From: Circinella umbellata
Lineage: Eukaryota > Mucoromycota > Mucoromycetes > Mucorales > Lichtheimiaceae
DNA length: 64,000 bases
Reading direction: 5' to 3'
Assembly (NCBI GenBank): GCA_025093555.1
Contig: JAIWNF010000005.1
Coordinates: 372,001-436,000 of the forward strand
Part shown: positions 36,019-47,386 of the stretch, in pieces
Layout: the number at the start of each line of letters is the position of its first letter
Numbering within the stretch: the stretch's first letter is position 1
Notes under the pieces: generated by a model
The model's input: the letters and a program-made list of their open reading frames with translations, nothing else
Told to the model about the DNA's origin: nothing
Databases searched by the model: none
Position numbers and translations under genes: made by a program

Positions 36019-37741
36019 ATGAATGGTGGTTTTCTGGATCATGATCCATTAGCGATTCCAGTACCTTTACCTAATAGTTCCCAATCCACTCCTTTACCGA
36101 GAACAACAAAGAGGAACAATAAAACGATACCAACGTCACCTACAACAACCACCACCACGAATAAAAATATATTGAATCAGGGGTTTTCATCCACTTTGTC
36201 TCATTTTGAAAAAAATAATATACCATCGTCACCTAAATCAATGCAACATCACCACCATGGTTTATCACTTAATTTACAACAAACAAATAAACGCACTCCA
36301 TTCGTTTCAACTCAATATGAACAACAACAACAACAACAACAACGGCAACAACAACAGCAAACGTTTAAAGAATCTATAACAAGTCCAACAAATTCTTCAA
36401 CAACAACAACAAGTAGTAGCAGTAGTAATCGAACAATCACAACAAGAGTAGATATCTTTAAAGAACCAAGAATACATCAAACATTTCAATTTTCAGGAAC
36501 ACCAGGAGGTAAATTAAAACCTCACCGTGTTGGATTTGCTGAATATGGAGCAGTAGAAACAGGACATCCAGCTTTTGTTATTGGAGGACATGGATGTAGT
36601 CGATTAGTAGGTGTTATGTTTGAAGAATTAGCACAAAGACACTCTATACGTATGATTTGGCCTGAAAGACCAGGATATGGTTTAAGTGAAGAGTGTACTG
36701 CACAAGAAATGAGTGCATTAGATTGGGCAGGTAAAGATAAAAAAAACATGATTTCTTTTATACAGATACAAAAAAAGAAAAAAAATATATATACTTATCT
36801 ATTATCTATTATTATTAGAGGTGGTGATTCAACTTGCTGATCATCTTGGTATTCGTCGCTTCAGTATTATTGCACAATCCGTGGGTACAGTTTTTGCAAT
36901 GGCTATTTCACATAAATATCCAGGTCGTGTTCTTGGACCTTTATTTTTAATATCTCCTTGGGTATCAACACAACAAGCCAATACATTTAAATGGTCAAGA
37001 AGATTACCAGCTCCTCTTGTTACACGAACTGTATCATTAGCAATGGATGTCATGTGGATGTTAAATAAAGGAACGAGTTTAAGTATGGGTACTTCAACTA
37101 CATCAACTCATGATGAAGAGAATAATAGTACATTATCTGATTCATTATCACCCAGAACAAGTGAAGCAAGTTCATGTACACCCTCTATACAACAACAACA
37201 GCAACAACAACGAATAAACCCTGATATGGATTTATCAGGAATGACATTACAAGAAGAAGATGAATTATTAGCATCATTAGAAGAAGAAGAATTTGATTTA
37301 CCTACTGATTTTCCACCTCATCGACCTTTAAGACATGCTGTACGACCTCGTCACATGACGCTTTATTTTACCATGAACAAATTACGTATGTCTGAACCTT
37401 ATACACAAGGACAAGTGTTAGATGTATTAATTGCATTGGAAAAATATCACACTTTTGGATTTAGTTATTCAGAAATAAATACAGCTGTAACAGCTGTTTG
37501 GGGAGATAAAGATGGATTGATACCCATAAAAGCCATTGATGTACTTGCTAATGGATTACGTGATGTAAGATTTAAGATATTGGAGGGAGAAGGACATGAT
37601 CTTGTATGGAAAGAAGGTGTGATGGAATGGGCTATTCGAGGTATTGCTGAACGATGGCGTGTTCGAACACAACGATTGACATTAACATTAATGAATAAAC
37701 TTCATGCAACTACTACTACTTCTACAACTACTTCTACTTAG
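36019..37741 (+). CDS. alpha/beta hydrolase
   Basis: Two exons, 36019-36730 and 36819-37741 (544 aa). A long Ser/Thr/Gln/Asn-rich N-terminus (about 1-150) precedes the fold. The oxyanion region is VIGGHGCSRLVG. Then come PERPGYGLSE and the nucleophile elbow AQSVG with Ser258, which departs from the strict GXSXG. WGDKDG (Asp467 or 469) supplies the acid and EGEGHD (His497) the base. Between strands 6 and 7 there is a long acidic, Gln-rich insertion (about residues 335-420) with runs of Q and E. The reaction is probably ester or amide hydrolysis; the substrate is unknown. The fold resembles broad fungal hydrolases of the AB_hydrolase_1 type. The 88-nt intron has a GTAAAG donor and a TTATTAG acceptor. 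Confidence 0.87.
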
Positions 37742-37990
37742 TATATATTATAATTATAATTATTATCATTATCATTCTTATTAATTCATTTTCATTTTAC
37801 CTTTTATTATATAACTATCATTTTGTATTCCCCAACCGCCCAAATTTCTTTTGTAATAATCAACATTTGTTTTATTTTTTATGTATTTTACGTTTTTTAC
37901 TTTTTTTTTTTAATTCTAAATAATAGTAAACTTGTTTTTATTCAACCCCCACTCTTTTTTTTTCTTTTTTTTTTCATAACGTCCATTGAA

Positions 37991-40154
37991 ATGGATCATG
38001 ATGGTCGTATTCGTGAATATCCAGCCATTGCTATTGATCGTTTTACATTACAAACAGGTGTAAAATATTATTTTCTTACTCATGCCCATTCAGGTAAATT
38101 TGTTCCTTCCCCTTTGTCTATTCAATAGAAATGCACGTATACCTTACTTATCATTCTTTCTTATGTCATTACTGTTGTCAACAACCTAAAAAAAAAAAAA
38201 AGATCATACGCAAGGACTTGAAAATAAAAGTTTTAAAAATATCATTTATTGTTCAGAATTAACAGCTAAATTAATGATACAAAAAAGAGTACGAGGAGAA
38301 CTTTATTTTGGTCACTTGAAAAATCAATTTATTACCAATGATTTTTTTGAACCATTTATTATGGATACAAGAGAATATGGGTTATTAACAATTACTTATA
38401 TACCATCGAATCATTGTCCTGGTGCTATCATGTAAACATAGTATTATTTTATTATTATTATCTATTATATCTTTAATTAATATATCTATATGTGGATATA
38501 GGATCATGATTGAAGGAAATAATGGTGCAATTCTTCACACAGGTATAAGGTGGAGGGAGGGAAAGAAGAGAAACTTTTCTGTTTACTTAATTATTTATTA
38601 ATTTTTAGGTGATACTCGTTTGGAAAGAGATTTTGTAAATAAATATTTAAAAGATCTTGAATATAAAAAGATTAAACATTTGTACCTGGATACAACTTTT
38701 TGCACAGACCAACATCGTGAGTTTATAACAAAGGTAAAAAAAAAACTCAGTTTCTTTACAAGGTGATACAAAAAAATAAGTTCATTCATTCATTTATTTA
38801 TTACATATTTAGAATCAAAGTGTTCAATTATTATGTGAATTAATTGATAGTTTTCCAGGAAATCATCACTTTTATCTTGATTTTTGGATGTATGGATATG
38901 AACAAGCATGGTGGCATATTGCTCAAAAATATTCAACTCAAATACACGTTTCTAAAGAACGGTATCAATTATACTGTCATTTAAATCCAGGAATGTTTCA
39001 ATCTATATTAACCACAGATGAATCATCTACTCGTTTCCATTCATGTTCATGGAAAAAGAATTCTTCTTGTATTCAGCATGAAGATTATACTATTAGTGTT
39101 CAAGGTGTACCTATAGTAGGAAATTGTATACGACCATTTACAAAAAACGATTATAAATTACGTTCAGATCTTCCAAAACATGCAAAAGTGCATCAAGAAA
39201 TGGTATGTAGACAATTTTTCATAGATAGACAAAGTACAAAAAAGAAAACTAATCTCCTTTATAATATAGATTTTCCCATTTTCAATGCATTCTTCATTAT
39301 TGGAATTAGTGGATTTTATAAAACTTATTAAACCTAAAAGAGTAACACCCATTGTAGCTCATGGAAGAAAATGGGATACAACAGCATATATGCTTACATT
39401 ATTACGTTCTTATGGTGTTCGTTTTGGATTAGATATGACTTCATCTTCCTCCTCTTCTTCCTCTTCTGTATTTTCAATGGAAAAACAAGATAATTATGAA
39501 ATTAAAAACAATTCATTACAATCCAATGGTTCTTATTCTACTACAACAACAGATGAAAATTCAATACCGGATACAACATCGCATTCTCACCCTAATCAAA
39601 TCAATTCATTAAAATCCAGTTTAAATGAACCCACACCACCCTCATCACCAACAAAACGCAAACAAAAACAACACCACTCTATTCCTTATGCTAATGATGA
39701 TGAAAATAAAAGTTTTCTAGAAATATTATCTGGTCCTTCAGAAGCATCCATAGGATCACTCACAGAAATTGAATCTTTTTTATCAAAAGAAGAACAAGAA
39801 GAATCATTGACAAAATTTGATCGAGCCGCCATGAATTTTCGTGCAAGTGTATTAAATCGTAAACGACCTCACGCTTCCTCTGTTGAAACACTTTCATGGG
39901 ATGGTAGTTATAATTTTGATAAATATTCGTTCACTGAAGAAACGGAACAATATGATCTTAAACGAAGATCAAATGATACTAAAACAACAACGACATGCTC
40001 CTCCTTTGAATGTAAAATGAGTACTACTACCTCTATCACAATTCATAACAGGTCACCTAGTAGACCTAATAGCATCAAGTCATTCAATACCAAAGTAAAA
40101 ACTGTACCAAAAGAATTTGGAACTACTATTGAAAATCCCATTTGTATTGACTAA
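37991..40154 (+). CDS. SNM1/Pso2/Artemis-type DNA cross-link repair nuclease
   Basis: Six exons: 37991-38093, 38203-38431, 38502-38542, 38609-38733, 38813-39202, 39270-40154 (590 aa). It is a metallo-beta-lactamase/beta-CASP 5' exonuclease family member, acting in interstrand cross-link or end-joining repair in the nucleus. The metal motif HAHSDH (His31, His33, Asp35, His36) is split by intron 1. SNHCPGAIM, HTGDTR and YLDTTFC follow in family order, then the DRMBL-type segment FSMHSSLLELVDFIKLIKPK and VAHGRKWD. The catalytic core starts almost at residue 1, as in Artemis or Apollo and unlike yeast Pso2, which has an N-terminal zinc-finger region. The last 200 residues or so are Ser/Thr/Lys-rich and disordered, again like Artemis. 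Pso2, Apollo and Artemis cannot be separated with certainty. Confidence 0.9.
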
Positions 40155-40318
40155 AAAACTCCCCCAATTGTAATAGTAAATTTGCATGGGTTTAACTGAT
40201 TTATTACATATATACATAATAATACCCCACACACCCACCCTTGCTGTACATAATAACCCTCTCCTTCCGAGTAATATAACTTTCTCTTTCTCTTTCAATT
40301 ATAATCTAATATTCAAAC

Positions 40319-40888
40319 ATGTCATTTTTACGTTATACAACTCTCATTTTTTTATTCATATTAATTTCTAATATGACATTATTATCAAATGGTCTTATTC
40401 ATCTAAGAAAACATCGACATCCTATGTATTCAGCAAAAGAAGAAATATCTATTATTAATGCAATGCAACATAATAATCAACAAGAACAAAAAGAACAATC
40501 TTCTTCAAATGATGAAAATAGACAAGCGGAATTACATAATTTTAAACATGATGATGCCTGTGGAGAATCTACACTTTCATGTATGGCTTTTGCTCACACC
40601 AAAGTAAAAATGCCTGTGCGTTGTGGTATGCTAAAAAATGCACCTGTGTGTAAAGATAAAGAAGATAATTGTTCTGCTTTTTGTGATGCTGATGGGTAAA
40701 GTTTATATCTGATTTATTATTGTCTTTTTCATCTGAATACTAAAAAAAAAAAAAAAAAATTGTAAATAATTAGGGGTGCTCGTGTATGTCAATATGCATT
40801 TCCAAAATGTTGTTCACAAAGTCCAAATGGTTGTACTACTTCTGAACCAAGATATACAAAAGTGTTTCCATTAAAAAAATCTCAATAA
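40319..40888 (+). CDS. small secreted cysteine-rich protein
   Basis: Two exons, 40319-40695 and 40774-40888 (163 aa). Residues 1-26 form a clear signal peptide (MSFLRYTTLIFLFILISNMT). A polar Gln/Asn/Glu-rich stretch follows, then a C-terminal half with ten Cys (DDACGESTLSC, VRCGM, VCKDKEDNC, FC, VCQYAFPKCC, NGC). The pattern suggests a compact disulfide-bonded extracellular domain. No known toxin, hydrophobin or CFEM spacing was recognised, so function is left open. It could be a cell-wall or effector-like protein. It lies 164 bp downstream of the SNM1-type gene on the same strand. Confidence 0.8.
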
Positions 40889-41072
40889 AAAAAAGATGAT
40901 ATTGATAATTAAGCATAATTCTGTCTTTTAAATAAAAAAGAGGGGGGTTGAGGGGGAAAGGCGGGTTTTTCTTTTTTTTTTTTACGCATAAAATTGAACA
41001 AAGTAGTAATAGTATTACTTAACGAAAACCCCCAATCCCTCCATTATTTTCTTTCATTTCTTATTTCGATTA

Positions 41073-43297
41073 ATGGAACAAGAACTCATTGAATTATTAT
41101 TATTTGCTAAAAAAGCTCTTTCAAGAGGTCAAGCTATTTGTGCACAAGCTAATGAACTTTCTAATGAATCGGATCAACATACTGAATTAATTGAACGAAC
41201 ATGGCCAAAAATATTATTTGTACGCAACCATATTTTAATTCAATTAAGTACAATGGAAAGAATACGTGAATTTCTTTCAGTTAAGATTGAAGAAGTATCC
41301 AGTTGTATCAAGGTACAATAAGAATAATAAGAAAAAGTGGGTGGGACAAAGAGAGTTTGTTATTTGTTTACGTATCGTTATTGTTACTATTGTTGTTGTT
41401 GTTATTAGTAATAATAATAATCATAAGTTTCTTTATATTAAATATAGGATCGAGAAGAAACATTTGCTAAAGTATCATTGGATTTACAAAATATATTCCA
41501 AGTATTAGAAAAATGTCATATTGATGAAGGGATATTGAAATACAATAATGAACAAGGCAAACAAACCACATTATTTGATTATATTGATCATCAATCCGTA
41601 CTTGAATTACAAAAATTAGCAGACGATGAAATAGGTGAAATAGAGGTAAAGCTTTAGAAAAAAAAAACTCATCTCTTTCCCCGGGGGATCCGATCCCCAA
41701 ATAACACTCTTTTTCTTTTGATAGAATTTAGGTTCATCCTTAATGTCTACTGCAAAAACATTATCCAATACCATTGCTGAATTAGCTTCTTTACAAGAAG
41801 CTGCATTATCTATTTCATTAGATGAATCGACTTCAGCTTTTTCAGATACAAAAGCACATATTCGTGAAGATATTATTTCAAAAATGGCAGAAATTTTAAC
41901 CAGTTTAACAAATCATTATGATCAATTGGGTGAAGCAACTCGGTTAGTAAATTTGTTGGGGGGGGGGACTTGGATTGGGGGGGGGGATTATTTGGAGGGT
42001 TCAATAAAAATATTGATTCTTTTTACCCTCTTTTTTAAGATTATGTCAATCTGATCCAGATACTCAATTGGATATCTCAGGTAAAGAAGGGCTAGATTTC
42101 TGTTTATTTGTTTATATTATATAAATTATTATCAGATTGAAAACAAATATTTAAAAAACTTTAAAAAAAACACATTTTTTGGGATGTTTTTTTTTTTTTT
42201 TTAGTTTTACAAAGAGATCATGATCAAGTGCCAATTATATTGGAAGAATTGGATGAATCTTTAGATATAGTAGAATCTATTAGGTATTTATATAGTTATA
42301 AACTTGAATGGAGTAAAAATATTAGAATAAAGAGGAGGAGGGTTTATTAATGAAAATTTATATATTTTATAAAAAAAAAAAAAGTGAAGAAGTACGCATT
42401 CGAATGCAAGTTTATTCATCCGTTCAAGAAGAATTATTAAAGTTACTATTACAATTAGAAAAGTTCAGTATACCAGGAGGACAAGCAGATATCATTTGTG
42501 AAAAAATGATCAGTGCAGAGGTAAACAACTGATAAATAGACATTGTTTTTTTTTTCTTTGTGAGGATAACATATACATCTTTATTTTATTTTTAGAGTGA
42601 AATGAAATCTCATGAACAAAAATTAGCTGCTTTTTTTAAAGAATTAATGTCTCTCGCTGACTGGTAAAATATAAAATTACAGTAATTTATAAAGAAAAGT
42701 AGCTTTATATACTGAATGCAAATGTTATATATATTTGTATTTGATAGGTATCAAGTATATGCTGCCTCATATAGTCATCTTGTTTTAGAAATTGAAAGAC
42801 GAAAGAAAGCCATGGAAAAACAAGATGAACTTTATCAAGAACTTTTAAAATCTTTTGAAGATTCATATGATGGTAAATTTATCTATTTATTATTTTATTT
42901 TTAAGTAGAGATAACTTATATATATATATATATAATTAGATGAATTACAAGAAAGAAATAGATGGTTTGCACAACATGGAGAATATTTACCTGCTGATTT
43001 ATGTCAATTTATGATGGTATATATAACATTTTTTTTTCTGAATATAATTTCCATGGAAATAGAAATGTAACTTGGCAACTCTCTCTTTTTTTTTTTCAGG
43101 ATCCTCCTTCAAGACTTTTAGTACATTTAGAAGAACAACCGAGAAGACTACCAAAATTATCAAAAGCTACTGTTAAAAAGGTATAGTTTTTTATTTTATT
43201 TACAATTTTCAAGAAGATGACAAATAGTAACAATTTATGATATCTTAAATAGGCATTGGAAGATATACATGAACGTGGTGATTCTTCATCATCATGA
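41073..43297 (+). CDS. ATG17: autophagy scaffold protein Atg17
   Basis: Eleven exons: 41073-41312, 41448-41645, 41725-41942, 42040-42080, 42205-42283, 42385-42520, 42596-42663, 42748-42872, 42940-43016, 43100-43180, 43253-43297, joining in phase to 435 aa. Atg17 dimers scaffold the Atg1/Atg13 initiation complex at the phagophore assembly site. The N-terminal motif AKKALSRGQAICAQANELS (about 12-30) is characteristic. The protein is almost wholly helical with coiled-coil segments (SLADWYQVYAASYSHLVLEI, ERRKKAMEKQDELYQELLKS). The conserved C-terminal motif FAQHGEYLPADLCQF lies near 378-392, followed by a Pro-containing tail ending in a Ser run. Length agrees with yeast Atg17 (417 aa). Some fungi fuse this domain with Atg11, but no Atg11 part is present here. 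Confidence 0.92.
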
Positions 43298-43641
43298 TAA
43301 ATACTACAAATCATATACCCTTTCTCTCTCTTCTCCCTCCAATTTGTATTTGCTATCCATATTTTGCATAAACTTTCTTGAATTTCGGGATAAAACAATT
43401 GTTGTTTTATATGCGCAAAAGAGAGAGAAAAAAAAACGGGTTACAGAATGAATTGTACCTAGTTGAGTTTCATCCACACGTGTTTTGGTGAATTGCATTA
43501 AATATCCATTTTTATCTCCACAAATGTTTGGATAAGTGTTATACCGTGTACATCATGCGAAAATAACAAAGTTCCTCTCTCTTTTCTCTCTCTCTCTTTC
43601 ACTCTCCAAACTTCTTCAATAGTGTTTGTTGTACAATTAAA
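43298..43641. other. intergenic
   Basis: 344 bp with CT-rich patches (about 43318-43345 and 43570-43615), the latter just before the next start and probably its promoter or leader. No gene seen. Confidence 0.5.
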
Positions 43642-43935
43642 ATGTCTTTACCTAAAAAGTTTTTATTGAAAACCTCGTGTTGTCAAAACAACATTACTAT
43701 TCTTGTTAATGACAAGCCATGTCTATTGAAACACATTGAACAAGTAGGAGAACTATCTCAATGGCATGTATATGAATGGCTGCAAGATAATGATGAACAA
43801 GAAGAATGTCAAAAAGAAAAAACAGAAAATGAATCCAAGGCCATGACCAATGACATTATCCAAGCATTAAAGGAATTACCTTTTATACAAGAAGTTCAGT
43901 TAAATCAAACCAAGAAAAAACATGCTAAAAAATGA
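43642..43935 (+). CDS. small hypothetical protein, 97 aa
   Basis: Single-exon frame starting MSLPKKFLLKTSCCQNNITI. The first half (about 9-48) resembles a compact beta-containing module with Cys 13, 14 and 27 and the pattern ITILVNDKPCLLKHIEQVG. The middle is acidic (DNDEQEECQKEKTENE), then comes a short amphipathic helix (DIIQALKELPFIQEVQL), and it ends in a Lys-rich tail that could be a nuclear signal. The CT-rich leader before the ATG and good codon use support a real gene. I do not recognise a family. Confidence 0.6.
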   Translation: MSLPKKFLLKTSCCQNNITILVNDKPCLLKHIEQVGELSQWHVYEWLQDNDEQEECQKEKTENESKAMTNDIIQALKELPFIQEVQLNQTKKKHAKK

Positions 43936-44212
43936 TAAAAAACAAAAAGTTTTTTTTTCTCCCTTGTTTCACAAAGTGAAAAAGAAATAAGGGTGAAACG
44001 AAACGCGGTAGTTCGGACGTCGGATAATAAAGTGGTTAAAAAAAAAAAAGATGAACAAACAATTATTATTATACATCCCCCATAGATTAACTTGAAGCAA
44101 AAAAATCCCCCGTTTCTTTTTTTCCCTTTTTTCATCTCTTCTCTCTCTTTTCTCCTCCTTTTTTTTTTTTTTTTTTTTTTTTTATCTTCTGCGTCTTGGA
44201 TTTTTTTATTTT

Positions 44213-45642
44213 ATGAATTCGACAACAACAATAACAACAGATAATATCTCGGATATAATTATATTTGGGGAGGATGAGGGTGGACGTATACAAGCTACAT
44301 TTACATGGTATAATGTAGCCGTAGCTGCATCATTTTTACTTATTGATGGTAAAAAAAAAAAAAAATTAATTATGAAATGATTTTGTTACTGCTTTTTTTT
44401 TTTTTTTTTTTTTGAGATCTAATTCATATATATTCTTTAAAAAAAAGTCGCTATCTCCATTATGCTATGGTTAAAATTGGAAATTCCATTGATAATTAGT
44501 TCATTACGATGTTTAATACAACTTACTATTATGGTAAGGATGATCTACTTTTTCTTAAAATAACATCACAATTCTAATGATTTTGTATTTTTAGGGACAT
44601 ATACTGCAATATGTATTTGATGCCAAAAGCCCTTATTGGGTTGCATTTATGACAGGTAATTTAAAATTACAACTGTTGATCTATTAAATACCAAGTCAAT
44701 TTTATTAATATTCTTATTATAGCTGCATTAATGATATTAAGTACATATGAAACTGTGTTTAACAAATCAGATCGTACATGGAATGGTATGGTAAGGACAA
44801 GAACAAAAAGAAACATTGTTTGTGTAATATTTGAAACATTTCATCATTTTCTCATCATATATAAATAAATCTATTATAGTTTATATCCGTTTTAATCAAT
44901 ACGACATTTTCTACTTTATTAATCGGTGTCATTGGTACACGATGGGCATTAAAAGAAAATCCTTTTTGGGTACCGGAAATTTTCATTCCAACCATTGGGT
45001 TATTACTCGGCATAACAACAGGTTCGATGGCTGTTGGTTTAGATAATTGTTTAACTGAATTAACCGAGAATCAAGGAAGAATTGAAACTTATTTAGCTTA
45101 TGGAGCAACTCGATTTGAAGCTTCTCGTTCTGTTGCTATCGAAGCAGTACGATTAGCTATGTTACCTACCATTAATCGTATGTCGATCGTTGGATTTATT
45201 ACCATACCAGGTACAATGACAGGTCAAATTTTGAGCGGAGCCCCTATTTGGAATGCAGTTCGATATCAACAGATTATTACATTTATGATTTCGGCAAGTT
45301 CGGGCGTTGCTGTTTTAGGTGTTGTTGCTGTAAGTAGTAGTATATTTTCCCCTTCGATACCATCATATTCATATTTATTTGATTTTGATGATTAACTTTT
45401 GAAATATATACATACTGAATTAGATGTGTATGCATGCAATTATTGATGGTAAACATCGATTAAGAGCAGAACGAGTGAATAAAGTTCAAATACCTTTATT
45501 ACATCAAATGAAGAAATGGATGATCCATGTTTGGAAAGAAATGGAAGATTTATTATGTGGATGTTTTAAGAAAAGGATGAAATCATTTATGGATGAAGAA
45601 CGACAACCCTTATTATCGAATAGGCGAGTCGATGAAGATTAG
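44213..45642 (+). CDS. UPF0014/FetB-family membrane permease (metal ABC-transporter type)
   Basis: Six exons: 44213-44348, 44448-44533, 44595-44655, 44723-44790, 44880-45329, 45424-45642 (339 aa). It is a polytopic membrane protein with about six or seven hydrophobic segments. Family landmarks are SLRCLIQLTIMG, VPEIFIPTIGLLLG, GSMAVGLDNCLTEL, RIETYLAYGATRFEAS, LPTINRMSIVGFITIPGTMTGQILSG and the paired cytoplasmic helices after it. Bacterial FetB works with the ATPase FetA in iron export, and plant ALS3 is related to metal and aluminium tolerance. Here no ATPase gene is adjacent. A basic, Trp/Cys-containing C-terminal tail ends in ERQPLLSNRRVDED; a DERQPLL-type acidic dileucine suggests vacuolar or endosomal sorting (inference). 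Confidence 0.9.
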
Positions 45643-45667
45643 GTTTCCCATCTTTTTTTTTTTTAGC

Positions 45668-45698
<31 letters not shown>

Positions 45699-47386
45699 AT
45701 TTTGTATATTATTTTTCATATGTTGCATTAACTAATTATTAGACAAATTCTTATTATTATTCTTATTTAACTCCCTCTCTTTGATTTTTTTATATATGTA
45801 TATTTTCTACGTCATTTACCACCCAATTTTTTTTGTTCATTATTTGAATAAATATATAAAAGAAAAAAGAAAAAAAAAAGCTGATAGTAAAATATATAAA
45901 TCGTGTGTGTTTTTATAAATTTTACCAAAGCAAAAGTTCTTTTATCAGAAAAAGAGAAGTTGTATAGTATTAGGAATGCTATTTCAAATAGAATCACATA
46001 ATAAGTATATAATACATATATGTAGGTACATACCCATAGAAACCAAAAAAAATATATACTACTGTTATGGTATGTAAATCTAAAAGATACAAGTACGTAG
46101 CGCCCTGTGTATTAAAAAAAATCCTTGTTCCTAATTCATATAAGAGAGAAAGGAAAAAAAAACAAATATGTAAGTTATTTATTATTCTAATGTAAGAAAA
46201 AAAAGGTATTCAATATTCGGCGATAACTTGTATTTATACAAAAGACAATAATGTTTTTTTGTTGTTCTCCTAGATCCACTGACATAAAAAAAAGAATTCT
46301 CGGTTGGATCAGACTATAGTTTATAGATAGATCGATATTTATATTTGTTTATAATTATTATTATTATTATTACATGAATTAATAATTATAATGTTGGCAC
46401 GGGGATAAATTGTAAAAATAATAAAAATAAAAATAAAAATTTGATGCATGCAACATGTATAAGATCGTGTGTGTGTATGTGGGTGGGTGGGTGGATAGTA
46501 TAAAAAAATTGATCATTATAGAAAGTTTAAAAATCTCCATTGTATATTCACTATAATTAATTTGCTATGTAAAAAAAAAAAACTCACATGTGCGAAAGAA
46601 AAAAAGTGAAGAACATAAATAATATAAAGTGGTTAATATGTTATTAATGCGCGATAATCATCCATCTTTCCGCACAGCTCACCCCCAATTTATAAACAAA
46701 CTTTTTGTTAAGGTTTAACAAGAATTATTCATAGGTCGTGTAACCATGTTGGAATGATTTTTTTTTATGGATTCTCTCTGTTGAGTTATCCAAAGATTAG
46801 TAATTGAGGTTGCTATCAATAAGTGGATTGAGTTAGGATGGGGGGGGGAGGGAGAGAGAAGAACAAGTTAAGCTTTGGAATAAGGGTATAAAAAAAAGGG
46901 TCCCTCTTTTTTTTTTTTTACCAAAACAAAAAAAAAAGATCAATAGGCATAATTGTCACTCACACATGTCCCCTTACTATCTCTTTACTGACTCATAGAA
47001 CAAAAATTATTTTAAAAAGAAGGGGGGTAGGTTAGTGGGGAGGTGATATTTTATAAAGTGGAATAAAACAGGATCAAGTTTCTTTTTGATCTTATGTCGT
47101 CAAAGAAGTCTTTTATTTGCTCTTTTGTCATTTTTTTTTTTTTTTTGAGTTCACCAGTAACTTGGGTGCCGTAACACCAACCGCGCGTCCTATTCGTATA
47201 ATTATTTATTCTCTCTTTATTATTATTATTTTTTTTTTGTTATTATTTTTTTTAGTTGTTGAACCTGTTGGTGTTGTTACGCCAACAAGAACCTTCTTTT
47301 CAATCCCCCCCCCCCAAAGCCAGCCTTTTTTTTAATACTCTAAACTCTTTTTTTTTCCAGCCAACTCGAATGGTTTGCTCTCTCGT
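45643..47386. other. intergenic, nothing recognised
   Basis: About 1.7 kb with many A/T runs, an ATT run near 46355-46373 and a GTGT/GGGT-rich patch near 46467-46495. An imperfect inverted pair flanks the region before the next gene (about 47165-47181 versus 47265-47283). I looked specifically for a zinc-cluster exon for the regulator downstream and found none. Confidence 0.5.
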
